A stretch of DNA of 64,000 nucleotides from Pseudomonas sp. H3(2019) (lineage in GTDB: Bacteria > Pseudomonadota > Gammaproteobacteria > Pseudomonadales > Pseudomonadaceae): contig NZ_VMSG01000009.1 in NCBI RefSeq assembly GCF_007713465.1, forward strand, positions 124,001-188,000, written 5' to 3'. Below the pieces are notes generated by a model, which saw only the letters and a list, made by a program, of their open reading frames with translations, did not search any database and was not told the origin of the DNA. Position 1 is the first letter of the stretch. Every line of letters begins with the position of its first letter. Position numbers and translations under genes: made by a program. Positions 46,745 to 56,090 of this stretch are shown one piece after another.

Positions 46745-47050
46745 CTACTCAATCACCAACCGCCCCAACCGCTGCCTGAGCATCCGGTTTTCGGCACGCA
46801 GTTGCTGCACTTCTTCAAGCAGGTCGAGCGCCAGGGCGACGCCTTCCCACTCCAGATCCAGGTCACGCCGTAACTTGGCGGCGCGCTTGGCGACCGCCAG
46901 TTCGTAGTCGTTGAAACGCCAATCCTTGGGCTGCGCGCCCTGAGGTTCGAGGATGCCGTGTTCGACGATTTCGATCACGTAGACGTCCGGTAAATCGGTC
47001 GCCTCACAGAATTCTGCCATGTCCAGTTGAACGATCAGGGGGTTGCTCAT
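46745..47050 (-). CDS. cbpM: Chaperone modulator CbpM
   Basis: A 101-residue MerR-HTH-like protein that binds the J domain of CbpA and blocks its co-chaperone activity. It has the family pattern DMAEFCEATDLPDVYVIEIVEHGIL and LRRDLDLEWEGVALALDLLEEV, with a C-terminal leucine-rich coil. It lies 23 bases after cbpA on the same strand, the standard pair. Confidence 0.93.
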   Translation of the reverse strand: MSNPLIVQLDMAEFCEATDLPDVYVIEIVEHGILEPQGAQPKDWRFNDYELAVAKRAAKLRRDLDLEWEGVALALDLLEEVQQLRAENRMLRQRLGRLVIE

Positions 47051-47073
47051 GATTGGCTACTCCTTCTCTTGAC

Positions 47074-48024
47074 TCAAAAATGCTCCCGCGGATTAAAAGC
47101 GGCTTTCTTCGCCAGCTCCTGCCACAGCGCTTTGACGTCATCGTCGGTATGTTTGGGCATCACCGCCTTGAGCTGCACGAACAGATAACCGCGTTGCCCG
47201 GCCTTGTTCAGCAGGCCGTGGCCTTTGGCGCGCATGCGCTGGCCGTTCTGGCTGCCGGCTGGAACTTTCAGGTTGATCTTGCCGGTCAGGGTCGGCACCG
47301 CGACCTCTGCACCCAGCGCCAGCTCCCACGGGGCCAGCGGCAAGGTGATGATCAGGTTCTCGCCTTCAACGTCGAATTTGGGGTGCGGCGCAAAACGAAT
47401 GGTCAGGTACAGGTCGCCATTGGCGCCGCCACCAACACCCGGTGCGCCCTGGCCCTTGAGCCGAATGCGCTCGCCGTCGATCACGCCGGCCGGGATTTTT
47501 ACGTTCAGGCTTTTGCTGGTGTTGCTGACATGCTGGCCGGTGGCGTTGTACTGCGGCACCTGGAAGCTGACTTTTTTCGATTCGGTCGACAGGGTTTCTT
47601 CCAGAAAAACCGCTAATTCCATTTCCACGTCTTGTCCTCGACGACCGGCACTGCGGCCAGACTGTCCACCCCCGAAACCCGGGCCACGGTTACCGAAGAT
47701 CGAACTGAAGAAGTCCGAAAAATCGCCACTGTCCTGACCACCGCCAAAGCCACCCGCACCGCCACGCCGCTGCCAACCCGGCGGGCCCTGGAACGGTTGG
47801 CCGTGCTGGCCGTATTTGCGCAAGTCGTCGTATTCGGCGCGCTTGTCGGCGCTTTTCAGCGCTTCATAGGCTTCCGAGGCGTCCTTGAACTTGGCCTCGG
47901 CGTCCTTTTCCTTGCTGACGTCGGGGTGGTATTTGCGCGCCAGCTTGCGATAGGCGGCCTTGATCGCCTTATCGTCAGCGGTCGGCTCCACACCGAGAAT
48001 CTTGTAATAGTCTTTGAAGTCCAT
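47074..48024 (-). CDS. cbpA: Curved DNA-binding co-chaperone CbpA
   Basis: A DnaJ-type co-chaperone of 316 residues from the ATG at 48024 ([14 protein letters not shown]). The J domain carries HPD in [14 protein letters not shown] Gly/Phe-rich linker (about 78-125) and the C-terminal substrate-binding beta domains follow ([34 protein letters not shown]). There is no zinc finger, so it is CbpA rather than DnaJ. An in-frame codon at 48039 is a less likely start. An Hsp70-like gene is divergent upstream. Confidence 0.94.
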   Translation of the reverse strand: MDFKDYYKILGVEPTADDKAIKAAYRKLARKYHPDVSKEKDAEAKFKDASEAYEALKSADKRAEYDDLRKYGQHGQPFQGPPGWQRRGGAGGFGGGQDSGDFSDFFSSIFGNRGPGFGGGQSGRSAGRRGQDVEMELAVFLEETLSTESKKVSFQVPQYNATGQHVSNTSKSLNVKIPAGVIDGERIRLKGQGAPGVGGGANGDLYLTIRFAPHPKFDVEGENLIITLPLAPWELALGAEVAVPTLTGKINLKVPAGSQNGQRMRAKGHGLLNKAGQRGYLFVQLKAVMPKHTDDDVKALWQELAKKAAFNPREHF

Positions 48025-48319
48025 CGAGGGAATCACCATCCGTTATCGATATCACGCAGCCAGACACAGCATGCACTGATTGGCTGTCGCAGGCTTGACC
48101 GATCTCAAGAATGTGATCGGGCAGCACATCTGAAGTTTATCGGCAGCCGGGGCGGATCACTTGATCGCGGAGTGGCTGCCAGGCCATGCCTGTAAGTTTG
48201 GGGAACAAGGATAGTCTTTCAAGTGAGCGATGACCTGAATTTAGCGGATAGTCGGCCTTCGATTCTGCGCCGCTCTGACATACACTGCGCGGCCGTTTTT
48301 TAACCGGAACTCGAAAGAC

Positions 48320-49594
48320 ATGAAAAACGCATCTCCGGCCCGTGCCTGCGGTATCGACTTCGGCACGTCCAACTCCACTGTCGGCTGGCTGCGCCCTGGC
48401 ATGGAAACGCTGATCGCGCTGGAGGACGACAAAATCACCCTGCCGTCGGTGGTTTTCTTCAACATGGAAGAACGCCGCCCGGTGTACGGCCGGCTGGCGC
48501 TGCACGAGTACCTGGAAGGCTACGAAGGCCGCTTGATGCGCTCGCTCAAAAGCCTGCTGGGTTCCAAGCTGATCAAGCACGATACCAGCGTCCTGGGCAC
48601 GGCAATGCCGTTCAAGGACTTGCTCGGGCTGTTCATCGGCCAGTTGAAGAAGCGTGCCGAGACCGCCGCCGGTCGAGAATTCGAAGAAGTGGTGCTGGGG
48701 CGTCCGGTATTTTTCGTCGATGACGATGAAATGGCCGACCAGGAAGCCGAAAACACCCTGGTGGACGTAGCCCGCGCCATCGGTTTCAAGGACGTTTCGT
48801 TCCAGTACGAACCGATTGCCGCAGCGTTCGACTATGAGTCGACCATCGAAAAGGAAGAGCTGGTGCTGATCGTCGACATCGGCGGTGGTACATCGGACTT
48901 CTCTCTGGTGCGGCTGTCCCCTGAGCGTCGTGGCCACGATGACCGTCACGACGACATCCTCGCCACGGGCGGCGTGCACATCGGCGGGACCGATTTCGAC
49001 AAGCAACTGAGTCTGCAGGGCCTGATGCCGCTGTTCGGCTATGGCAGCCGGATGAAGAGCGGTGCCTACATGCCCACCAGCCACCACATGAACCTGGCGA
49101 CCTGGCACACCATCAACTCGGTGTACTCGCAGAAGTCGACCCTGGCGCTGGGCAGCATGCGTTACGACATCGAAGACACCGGCGGCATCGATCGCCTGTT
49201 CAAGCTGATCGACCAGCGCGCCGGGCACTGGCTGGCGATGGAAGTGGAAGAAACCAAGATCCAGCTGACCCACGCCGACAGTCGCCACGTGCCGCTGGAC
49301 CGGATCGAGCCGGGTTTGAGCGTGGAGCTGAGCCGGGCACTGTTTGAGTCGGCCATCGACAACCTGCTGGAGCGGGTGCGCAACAGCGTCACTCAGCTGT
49401 TGAACGACGCCAATGTGCGGGTCGATCAGGTGGATACGGTGTTCTTCACCGGTGGTTCGAGCGGGATTCCGGCGCTGCGTAACAGCGTGTCGGCGATGCT
49501 GCCGAATGCGCAGCATGTGGAAGGGAACATCTTCGGCAGCATCGGCAGCGGGTTGGCGATCGAGGCCATGAAGCGTTACGGCACTCAGGCCTGA
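48320..49594 (+). CDS. yegD: Hsp70-family protein YegD
   Basis: A 424-residue actin/Hsp70-fold ATPase without the usual substrate-binding domain. ATP-binding motifs are GIDFGTSNSTVGWL at residues 11-24 and VDIGGGTSDFSLVRL near 190, with FFTGGSSGIPALRN near the end. Family members are called YegD, and their role as chaperones is not settled. It lies opposite cbpA across 295 bases that hold both promoters, and the pairing with a J protein is suggestive. Confidence 0.9.
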   Translation: MKNASPARACGIDFGTSNSTVGWLRPGMETLIALEDDKITLPSVVFFNMEERRPVYGRLALHEYLEGYEGRLMRSLKSLLGSKLIKHDTSVLGTAMPFKDLLGLFIGQLKKRAETAAGREFEEVVLGRPVFFVDDDEMADQEAENTLVDVARAIGFKDVSFQYEPIAAAFDYESTIEKEELVLIVDIGGGTSDFSLVRLSPERRGHDDRHDDILATGGVHIGGTDFDKQLSLQGLMPLFGYGSRMKSGAYMPTSHHMNLATWHTINSVYSQKSTLALGSMRYDIEDTGGIDRLFKLIDQRAGHWLAMEVEETKIQLTHADSRHVPLDRIEPGLSVELSRALFESAIDNLLERVRNSVTQLLNDANVRVDQVDTVFFTGGSSGIPALRNSVSAMLPNAQHVEGNIFGSIGSGLAIEAMKRYGTQA

Positions 49595-49614
49595 TCCGAA
49601 ACCGAGGTGCCCCC

Positions 49615-49680
49615 AATCGCGAGCAGGCTCGCTCCCACAGTTAATCGCATTCCCCTGTGGGAGCGAGCCTGCTCGCGATG
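49615..49680. repeat. REP doublet (inverted)
   Basis: ATCGCGAGCAGGCTCGCTCC (49615-49640) and its inverted copy (49655-49680) lie 14 bases apart between two convergent genes, where they could act as a bidirectional terminator. Confidence 0.9.
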
Positions 49681-49709
49681 AGGTCAGTCCAGGCAATACA
49701 TCTGCGGAA

Positions 49710-50723
49710 TCAGACCATCCCGATCAGCTTCAACTCGCTCTTCAGATACGCGTAATAAATCGGCCCCGCCACCACCCCCGGCAGGCCGAACGCGGCCTCG
49801 AACACCAGCATTGCCAGCAGCAACTCCCAGGACTTGGCACTGATCTGCCCGCCGACGATCCGCGCGTTGAGGAAGTATTCCAGCTTGTGGATAAAGATCA
49901 GGTAGCCCAGCGCCGCCACCGCAACCCAGATCGACAGCGACAAACCGACGATGGTGATCAGCGTGTTGGACATCAGGTTGCCGATCACCGGCAACAAGCC
50001 CAGCAGGAAGGTCAGCACGATCAGGGTTTTGGTCAATGGCAGCTTGATCCCGAACAGCGGCAGGATCACCGCCAGGAAGATCCCGGTAAAAAAAGTGTTG
50101 AGCAGGGAAATCTTGATCTGCGCAAAGACGATATTGCGAAACGCTTGAACCAGCAGGTGCAAACGATCGAACAGTGCCGCCGCCAGGGGTTTGCGTTGGG
50201 TCAGGTCAGGGATGCGCTGCAAGGCGATGATCGCCCCCAGCACCATGCCGATCAGCAACGTGACAAACATGTGCGCGGCATCTTTGCCGACCAGTTGCAG
50301 ATCGCTCAGGTGCTTGCTCAACCATTCGCCGATAGCCACGCGAAACTCGGCGGCGCTGGCCGGCAGATAAGCATCGATGAACGGAGGCAACTGACCGCGT
50401 GCCTTGTCGACCACCAGCATGAATTTGTCCAGGGAAGCGCCGGGGTTTTCCGCTTCATGCAGCAGAAAACTGATAGCACCGGCAAAAATCAGCGCCAGTA
50501 CGCTGACCACCAGCGTACCGAGCAAGGCCACGGCCAGCCAGCGTGCGCGCCGCCCTTCGATCAGCCGTTGCAGCTGCGGGGTGAGCATGTTGACCAGTTC
50601 GAACACCAGTAACCCGGCCAGCAGACTGGGCAACAGTCGCAGCGGTATCACCAGCAGTAGCCCACCAAAAATGATCACCCAACTGACCAACAGCAACACG
50701 TGACGCTGAGAAAACGTTGGCAT
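49710..50723 (-). CDS. AI-2E family transporter (UPF0118 permease)
   Basis: A 337-residue polytopic membrane protein with about eight helices. It has family blocks such as PVIGNLMSNTLITIVGLSLS and the C-terminal GLPGVVAGPIYYAYLKSEL. The name comes from the autoinducer-2 exporter TqsA. Other members are Na+/H+ antiporters, so the substrate is not known. It stands alone, convergent with yegD. Confidence 0.88.
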   Translation of the reverse strand: MPTFSQRHVLLLVSWVIIFGGLLLVIPLRLLPSLLAGLLVFELVNMLTPQLQRLIEGRRARWLAVALLGTLVVSVLALIFAGAISFLLHEAENPGASLDKFMLVVDKARGQLPPFIDAYLPASAAEFRVAIGEWLSKHLSDLQLVGKDAAHMFVTLLIGMVLGAIIALQRIPDLTQRKPLAAALFDRLHLLVQAFRNIVFAQIKISLLNTFFTGIFLAVILPLFGIKLPLTKTLIVLTFLLGLLPVIGNLMSNTLITIVGLSLSIWVAVAALGYLIFIHKLEYFLNARIVGGQISAKSWELLLAMLVFEAAFGLPGVVAGPIYYAYLKSELKLIGMV

Positions 50724-50802
50724 ACAGCCTCAAAACAAACGGCGTTAAAGGATTGGCAGTCTGCCAGCCTTCCGACATTGAAGCGAGCGGATGACTTCAC
50801 CA

Positions 50803-50893
50803 CTGTAGGAGCAAAGCTTGCTCGCGATGAACGATGACGCGGTCTGTCAGTTCCACCGCGGTGACCCTATCGCGGGCAAGCCTTGCTCCTACA
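50803..50893. repeat. REP doublet (inverted)
   Basis: TGTAGGAGCAAAGCTTGCTC (50803-50828) and ATCGCGGGCAAGCCTTGCTC (50869-50893) face each other across about 40 bases, downstream of psiF. Confidence 0.88.
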
Positions 50894-50915
50894 GAGGGGC
50901 ACGGGGGAGCGCAGC

Positions 50916-51221
50916 TTATTTTTTCTTCAGGCAATCGCTCATGAAGGTTTTGCGCGCATCGCCTTTAAGCGCCTGGGTGGTGGCGGTGGCGTTGCAGGTT
51001 TTCATCTTCTCTTGTTGAGGGGTCATGGGCTTGGCCGCTTCCGCTGCCGGCGCGGCTTTGAGGCAGGTGCTCATAAAGGTTTTGCGCTCATCACCCTTGA
51101 GGGCTTTCGCGGTGGCGTCGGCATTGCAGGTGGTCATTTTGTTCTGTTGAGCCGTAGCGGCAAAGCCCTGGGAACAGAGCAGCAGACCGATCATCAACAA
51201 AGGGATACGCAGCATCTTCAT
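50916..51221 (-). CDS. psiF: PsiF-family periplasmic protein
   Basis: A 101-residue secreted protein with a signal peptide ending near GFAATAQQ. Two PsiF repeats of about 35 residues follow, each with the pattern KMxTCNAxATxxALKGDxRKTFMSxCLK, so two cysteines each. In E. coli psiF is induced by phosphate starvation. The function is unknown. I see no Pho box in front of it. Confidence 0.92.
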   Translation of the reverse strand: MKMLRIPLLMIGLLLCSQGFAATAQQNKMTTCNADATAKALKGDERKTFMSTCLKAAPAAEAAKPMTPQQEKMKTCNATATTQALKGDARKTFMSDCLKKK

Positions 51222-51292
51222 GGAGTTTTCTCCTTGTCACCGCGCCGATGGGCGCGGCCTCGAGGGGAGTGTAGACAAAGCCCGTTACACCT

Positions 51293-52093
51293 TCACCTAC
51301 TATCCAGCGTGGTCCGTCGATACTGCTCCGGCGTGCAGCCGGCCTGACGCTGAAACATCGCGATAAACGCCGACGACGTGCTGTACCCCATATCGAACGC
51401 GATCTCCTGAATGCTGCGCGGGCTGTCCAGTGCTTCGATCGAGGCGAGGAAACGCAAGCGTTGGCGCCACTCACCGAAACTCATGCCCAGTTCCCGAACA
51501 CATTGCCGGGCCAGGGTTCGTTCGCTGACGTGGATCTGCTCCGCCCACTGCACCAATGGCCGGTTGTCGCCGGGCGATGCCTGCAAGGCTTCGAGCACAC
51601 TGAGCAATCCGGTGCTGCTGGCGTAAGGCAAATAACAGTTATGCACCGGCGCTTGTTGAAGCTGATCGATCAGTACCTCGGCCAGGCGCTTGTCGGCCGG
51701 GCGCTCGGGGATCTTTACGTCGCGGGCAGCGAAGTCCTTGAGGATCGCCTTGAGAATGTCACTGATCGCCAGCGTGCAGGCCTGCTGCGGTAGATCGCGG
51801 CACAGTGGCGGCGCGAGGCAAACAGCGCGGTAGTTAATCGGCTGGTTGCTGTAGAAACTGTGCTCGGTGTGCGGCGGCACCCACACCGCGTATTGCGGCG
51901 GCGACATGAAGCGGCTGCCGCCGATGTCCATGTGCAATACGCCGTGGGCCGAATACTCCAGCGTGCCCCACGGATGACGGTGAGCCGAGGCAAAGCGGTG
52001 AGCATCGAAGTCGGCATAGCGGAAGTACACAGGGGACGGCAGTTCGCTGAAATCCAGCAGATCGATGTGTTTACTGTTCATGCTGTCCGTCAT
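51293..52093 (-). CDS. AraC-family transcriptional regulator
   Basis: A 266-residue regulator from the ATG at 52093 (MTDSMNSKHIDLLDFS), with ATG 52081 as an alternative. The N-terminal cupin part has FASAHRHPWGTLEYSAHGVL and VWVPPHTEHSFYS. The C-terminal double helix-turn-helix has VSERTLARQCVRELGMSF and IAFDMGYSTSSAFIAMFQRQAG. It is divergent from an EamA exporter gene 84 bases away and probably controls it, an arrangement often seen in Pseudomonas. Confidence 0.9.
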   Translation of the reverse strand: MTDSMNSKHIDLLDFSELPSPVYFRYADFDAHRFASAHRHPWGTLEYSAHGVLHMDIGGSRFMSPPQYAVWVPPHTEHSFYSNQPINYRAVCLAPPLCRDLPQQACTLAISDILKAILKDFAARDVKIPERPADKRLAEVLIDQLQQAPVHNCYLPYASSTGLLSVLEALQASPGDNRPLVQWAEQIHVSERTLARQCVRELGMSFGEWRQRLRFLASIEALDSPRSIQEIAFDMGYSTSSAFIAMFQRQAGCTPEQYRRTTLDSR

Positions 52094-52177
52094 CAGGGGC
52101 AGATTGTCTGGATCGCAGTATAGGCGCGCATCCAGACAGGCAGATAATTGCGCTTCATTAACGTTCTGGTTTTTCCC

Positions 52178-53065
52178 ATGCAATACGCTTATCCCCTGCT
52201 GGCAATTTTCATCTGGGCCGGCAATACCGTGATCAACAAACTGGCGGTCGGCGCGATCTTTCCCGCCGAGATCGGTTTCTATCGCTGGCTGCTTGCCGGG
52301 ATGCTGTTCACGCCGTTCATGCTCAAACCGGTCATGACCCATTGGGCGGTGATTCGCCCGAACCTGGGCAAGATTTTCGTCCTCGGCGTGCTCGGCATGG
52401 CGGTCTACCAAAGCCTGGCTTACTTCGCCGCAACGCTGACCTCGGCCACCAATATGGGCATCATCCTGTCGCTGATGCCGTTGATGTCGCTGGCCATGGC
52501 CATTATCAGCCTCGGCCAACGGCTGACCGCCGGCGCGCTGGCCGGTGCGGTGCTGTCGTTTGCCGGCGTGCTGGTGGTGGTGTCGTCCGGCAGTCTGGGC
52601 GCGCTGCTGGAACACGGGGTCAACCTGGGCGATGCGCTGATGCTGATCGCGACCCTGGCCTATGCGGTCTACAGCACCTTGCTGAAAAAATGGCAGCTGC
52701 GCCTACCACCGCTGGTGTTGTTGTATTTGCAGGTGCTGGTCGCGGTGGTGGTGCTGTTTCCGCTGTTCCTGGCCTCGCCCAAAGTCGGCCCGACCTTGCA
52801 GAACATTCCACTGGTGCTTTATGCCTGCCTGCTGGCCTCGATGCTCGCGCCACTGGCGTGGATGCAAGCGGTGGTGCGTCTGGGGCCAAGCCGAACCACG
52901 CTGTTCTTCAACCTGCTGCCGCTGATTACCGCATTGATTGCGGCGGTGGTGCTGCATGAGCAACTTGCGCTGTATCACCTGGTGGGTGGGGTGCTGACAT
53001 TGGGTGGGGTGATTCTTTCGGAGCGCTGGACTTTGGTGTTGGGCCGCAAGGTCAGCGTCGCCTGA
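52178..53065 (+). CDS. EamA-family (DMT) exporter
   Basis: A 295-residue drug/metabolite transporter from the ATG at 52178 (MQYAYPLLAIFIWAGNTVIN). Ten helices form two EamA repeats (LAYFAATLTSATNMGIILSLMP in the first, APLAWMQAVVRLGPSRTTLFFNLLP in the second). Likely substrates are amino acids or other small metabolites. The divergent AraC-type regulator is the obvious candidate controller. A REP pair follows the stop. Confidence 0.9.
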   Translation: MQYAYPLLAIFIWAGNTVINKLAVGAIFPAEIGFYRWLLAGMLFTPFMLKPVMTHWAVIRPNLGKIFVLGVLGMAVYQSLAYFAATLTSATNMGIILSLMPLMSLAMAIISLGQRLTAGALAGAVLSFAGVLVVVSSGSLGALLEHGVNLGDALMLIATLAYAVYSTLLKKWQLRLPPLVLLYLQVLVAVVVLFPLFLASPKVGPTLQNIPLVLYACLLASMLAPLAWMQAVVRLGPSRTTLFFNLLPLITALIAAVVLHEQLALYHLVGGVLTLGGVILSERWTLVLGRKVSVA

Positions 53066-53073
53066 TCTGACGC

Positions 53074-53141
53074 CATCGCGGGCAAGCCTTGCTCCTACAA
53101 GAGCGCCTCAGATCCCCGTAGGAGCAAAGCTTGCTCGCGAT
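53074..53141. repeat. REP doublet (inverted)
   Basis: ATCGCGGGCAAGCCTTGCTC (53074-53099) and its inverted partner (53117-53141) lie between the convergent EamA and lipase genes. Confidence 0.9.
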
Positions 53142-53163
53142 GAGCGATCACGCGGTCTATCGA

Positions 53164-54054
53164 CTACACCCCCGCCGCCTTCAACCGCTGCGCATGCTCG
53201 ATAAACAACCGCACCGGATCGGCGCCCTTGCCCACCAGCCCCAGCGTCTGGTTGACGATGTCGAAGTGATCCAGCGGGTATTCATCGCCAATCACCGTGC
53301 CAAGGTGCGAGCTGTAGCGACCGACCAGGCCGTCGCAATGCCCGACCTCGCGAACAAAGGTGGTGGCGAACAACCGACAGCTGCGGTTGGTGCCGTCGAA
53401 CAGGTTGCCGCCACGGTCGGTCTTGCCCGATTGCAAGGTCCCGGACCACGAGTAATAGCGCACGCCATTGACCAACTCCGGCCCATGCCCGCCCCAAGTC
53501 TCGGGCAATCCCTGTGGATAACGCTGATTGAACAGCGCGACCCCTTCGCTGGTCAGCGAATTGTGCGAGGCCTGTACATCCACCGGCCATTTATGCCTGC
53601 GATAACCGGTTTCCAGCAGGCCCATCAACCACGCGACCAGTTGCAACAACGCGCTCAGCACACGGCCTTTCGCACTGTCGGGCGGACAGTGTTTGTGCAG
53701 GTAGTCCGCCAGCTCCGAGCCATGGTTGGGCCCCGCTACCGAGGTCACCGAGGCTACCTGGTCCGGGCGCTTGGCGGCAGCGTAACGGGCGGTCAGCGAG
53801 CCTTGGCTGTGGCCGATCAGATTGACTTTTCCCGCTCCGGTTTCGCGCAATATTTCATCGATTTGCACCAACAACTCTTCACCGCGCACTTCGTTGGAGT
53901 TGACCGGTGAAACCTGTACCGCAATCACGGTCGCCCCACCCCGGCGCAGTGCCGGGATGATCCCGTACCAGTAGGGGTAGAACAGCAGGCGAATAAAGCC
54001 GAACATTCCCGGGACCAGCACCAAGGGGTAACGCGTGGCGGTCTCTTGCGACAT
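53164..54054 (-). CDS. Triacylglycerol lipase-like alpha/beta hydrolase
   Basis: A 296-residue hydrolase beginning YPLVLVPGMFGF, with the nucleophile Ser83 in LIGHSQGSLTARY and the oxyanion-loop HG-like LVPG. It resembles Pseudomonas family I lipases (LipA/LipC type), with VTSVAGPNHGSELADY after the nucleophile. However, it has no clear signal peptide and no foldase (lif) gene beside it. It may therefore be a cytoplasmic or non-classically exported esterase. Confidence 0.88.
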   Translation of the reverse strand: MSQETATRYPLVLVPGMFGFIRLLFYPYWYGIIPALRRGGATVIAVQVSPVNSNEVRGEELLVQIDEILRETGAGKVNLIGHSQGSLTARYAAAKRPDQVASVTSVAGPNHGSELADYLHKHCPPDSAKGRVLSALLQLVAWLMGLLETGYRRHKWPVDVQASHNSLTSEGVALFNQRYPQGLPETWGGHGPELVNGVRYYSWSGTLQSGKTDRGGNLFDGTNRSCRLFATTFVREVGHCDGLVGRYSSHLGTVIGDEYPLDHFDIVNQTLGLVGKGADPVRLFIEHAQRLKAAGV

Positions 54055-54448
54055 GGGCGGACATCCTTGTAATCGATAAGAAGGCCCAAGGCGGGATGCA
54101 AGACGTCGGCCTCAAGCATCGCCACCGAAGATGACACCTTCACGAACAGTCTATGACATTTCCGGCTCGTTACTTCACACCCATCACTCGGACCTTAAGT
54201 AGCGAACACGCCGACGACATGCTGGACCGTCTCGAATATCAGTAACAACAGCGCTGTCTTATCGCAGCTGAATCACGAAAGATAATTTTTATACACCTCA
54301 GAAAAACAACAAAACCTTAAACCAATAGCCACATAAACGCTCCACAACAATCATCGAGTTACAAACGCACGCTCGACTTAAAACCTCAGTTGTTTATATT
54401 TCAAACCACAGACAAGAAGTCTGCAATCAAACAACAAGGACTCTAATC
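54055..54448. other. Intergenic region, AT-rich on the right
   Basis: The 394 bases between the lipase and the unknown gene pair are clearly AT-richer from about 54250 on (many AAAACAAC and TTTATA words). This half should hold the promoter of the pair. A 30-codon frame from ATG 54153 is present but unconvincing. Confidence 0.5.
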
Positions 54449-55210
54449 ATGCACATTGAAGACCGCCTCGAATTTCTTGATACACTTCCTGCTTTACCAG
54501 CATCGAACAAGCTCACCCCCCGAAGCGCAACATTCAGCGCACCGATCGACCCAAACAAAGAAAGCGGCACGGTCGGTCCGGAGATGATGAACATTTACAT
54601 GCCCGGCGTCTCGGAGCAAAACCGTAAAGATGTTGATAACTGTAAATTGCTAGTTCAAAACGCCGCATCACAACTGTATGACCCAATCAAGCAACTGCAC
54701 GAGTGGTATAAGTATTACACCGAGAGCCTTGCCAAACTCGGCTGGATCACTCAGGCGGCCCAAGTCAAGAATGTAACTATCCGAAAAACCGCACTCACCA
54801 TGGACGCCGTAGCCTTTGAGATACTTCAGGGCCTGGTGGGCGCTAACGCCCCTCAATTGCTGGCGCTCACCGGCAAAGCCGTGGAAGGCGTCAAAAATGA
54901 TCAGGGGCTGATCGGTATCTACAATCGCGGTGCCAAAATTGGCTATGAGGCCAAGTTTGACATGTCCCCCGTCTGGCAAACCCGCGAAGGCTCGCCAATG
55001 ATGGTTCTTAACTGCACATCCGTGGATGTCAGGGAAAGCAAACGGGGCATCCTCTGGTGGAAGTCGACCACTCAATCCACCGCTGTAAAATCGGCAGCAT
55101 CGGCCGTTTATCTCAACGTGGATGTCTATGACCAAGTACGTGCTTCCGTTCTCAGGAAGCTTGGCCAGGCTGCCGAAGACTTCCTGGACGGCATTCCAGG
55201 TTTTCAATAA
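54449..55210 (+). CDS. Unknown protein, first gene of an orphan pair
   Basis: A 253-residue protein that I do not recognise. There is no signal peptide. Residues 1-50 are polar and proline-rich. Residues 55-105 and 108-150 look alpha-helical, the latter being hydrophobic (AVAFEILQGLVGANAPQLLAL). From about 155 the chain is probably beta-rich (IGYEAKFDMSPVW, PMMVLNCTSVDV, SAVYLNVDVYDQV). A helical, then beta layout with a hydrophobic helix is compatible with a pore-forming or membrane-binding protein, but this is speculation. AAGGA lies ten bases before the ATG. The next unknown gene follows after 95 bases. Confidence 0.75.
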   Translation: MHIEDRLEFLDTLPALPASNKLTPRSATFSAPIDPNKESGTVGPEMMNIYMPGVSEQNRKDVDNCKLLVQNAASQLYDPIKQLHEWYKYYTESLAKLGWITQAAQVKNVTIRKTALTMDAVAFEILQGLVGANAPQLLALTGKAVEGVKNDQGLIGIYNRGAKIGYEAKFDMSPVWQTREGSPMMVLNCTSVDVRESKRGILWWKSTTQSTAVKSAASAVYLNVDVYDQVRASVLRKLGQAAEDFLDGIPGFQ

Positions 55211-55305
55211 TCACACTCAAGCAAACTGATAAAAACCGGGGCCAGTGAGTACTCACGGCCTCTGTTCCTGCTCATGCGCTTTCACTTCATTTATCTGGAG
55301 TTTTT

Positions 55306-56004
55306 ATGACCTCTATGCCCCCCGACATTTACGTCGCCGATGGAAACATTACACTTTTTTACGGCTCACACTCCGAAAGGTTCAAGAAAGACACTCTGTA
55401 TTCCAGCCTACTGGCACAACTGGTCGCCAACAGCACGCCAAACACGTGGTTTGCCTCCTATAAAAAGACTCTCAGCACCTTGTTCTGGTCGCTCAACAGC
55501 TTTGGGAATCGCCGAATCAAAAAAGAACCCTCGAGTGTTTTGACTCTTGCAAAAATCGGTTTATCCAGTGCGCTACGGGAAGAGCAACTACAACAGCTTG
55601 GCAATGCATTTTCCATCATAAAACAGCTGCCTGACGACTCCCCGATCGTTAAGGCAATATTGAACAAAATTCAAAGAGAAAACGTTCCATCCGCTAACCC
55701 GGGCAATCCTGTAGCTGCTGAAAGAACAACCTTTACCATCAGCACACTCCTGACAATCGTCTGTAAAAACAAAACAACCCTTTCACTTCACATTTCATTC
55801 AAAAGCTACAGCGCCGTTGACATCACGATTCTTGACCAAGTGATTTCCCAACGGACCATTCTTGACGACCCTGAAACCTTCTTGTGGTCTACCAGTCTGC
55901 TGGAAGACAAGTACGAAACCGTCAGAAACCAGGTGACTGGAAAGCTGGGTAGCACGGTAGACACCCACCTTTTTCACATAAATCCAACTGCACCAATACA
56001 CTAA
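55306..56004 (+). CDS. Unknown protein, second gene of the orphan pair
   Basis: A 232-residue protein with no family I can name and no signal peptide or obvious membrane helix. It starts with MTSMPPDIYVADGNITLFYG and contains a basic helical middle (NRRIKKEPSSVLTLAKIGLS). The C-terminal half is Thr/Ser-rich and probably beta (RTTFTISTLLTIVCKNKTTLSLHIS, TWSTSLLEDKY-like). TGGAG lies five bases before the ATG. Base composition is lower in GC than in the neighbours, as in the gene before it, so the two were probably acquired together. Confidence 0.72.
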   Translation: MTSMPPDIYVADGNITLFYGSHSERFKKDTLYSSLLAQLVANSTPNTWFASYKKTLSTLFWSLNSFGNRRIKKEPSSVLTLAKIGLSSALREEQLQQLGNAFSIIKQLPDDSPIVKAILNKIQRENVPSANPGNPVAAERTTFTISTLLTIVCKNKTTLSLHISFKSYSAVDITILDQVISQRTILDDPETFLWSTSLLEDKYETVRNQVTGKLGSTVDTHLFHINPTAPIH

Positions 56005-56090
56005 ATGAAAGACTGAAGCGCCAAGGGCATGCAATGCATCAATGGCGCTTCGAACTCCATTAGCGCTCAAAGCGGCTATCGGTGCCTGCT

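Noticed and set aside
48137..49696. 519-residue minus-strand frame opposite yegD
   Set aside because: It covers a REP element and the whole Hsp70-like gene in antisense and shows no protein features.
54153..54245. 30-codon frame in the lipase-unknown gene gap
   Set aside because: It is very short, with no ribosome site and no features.
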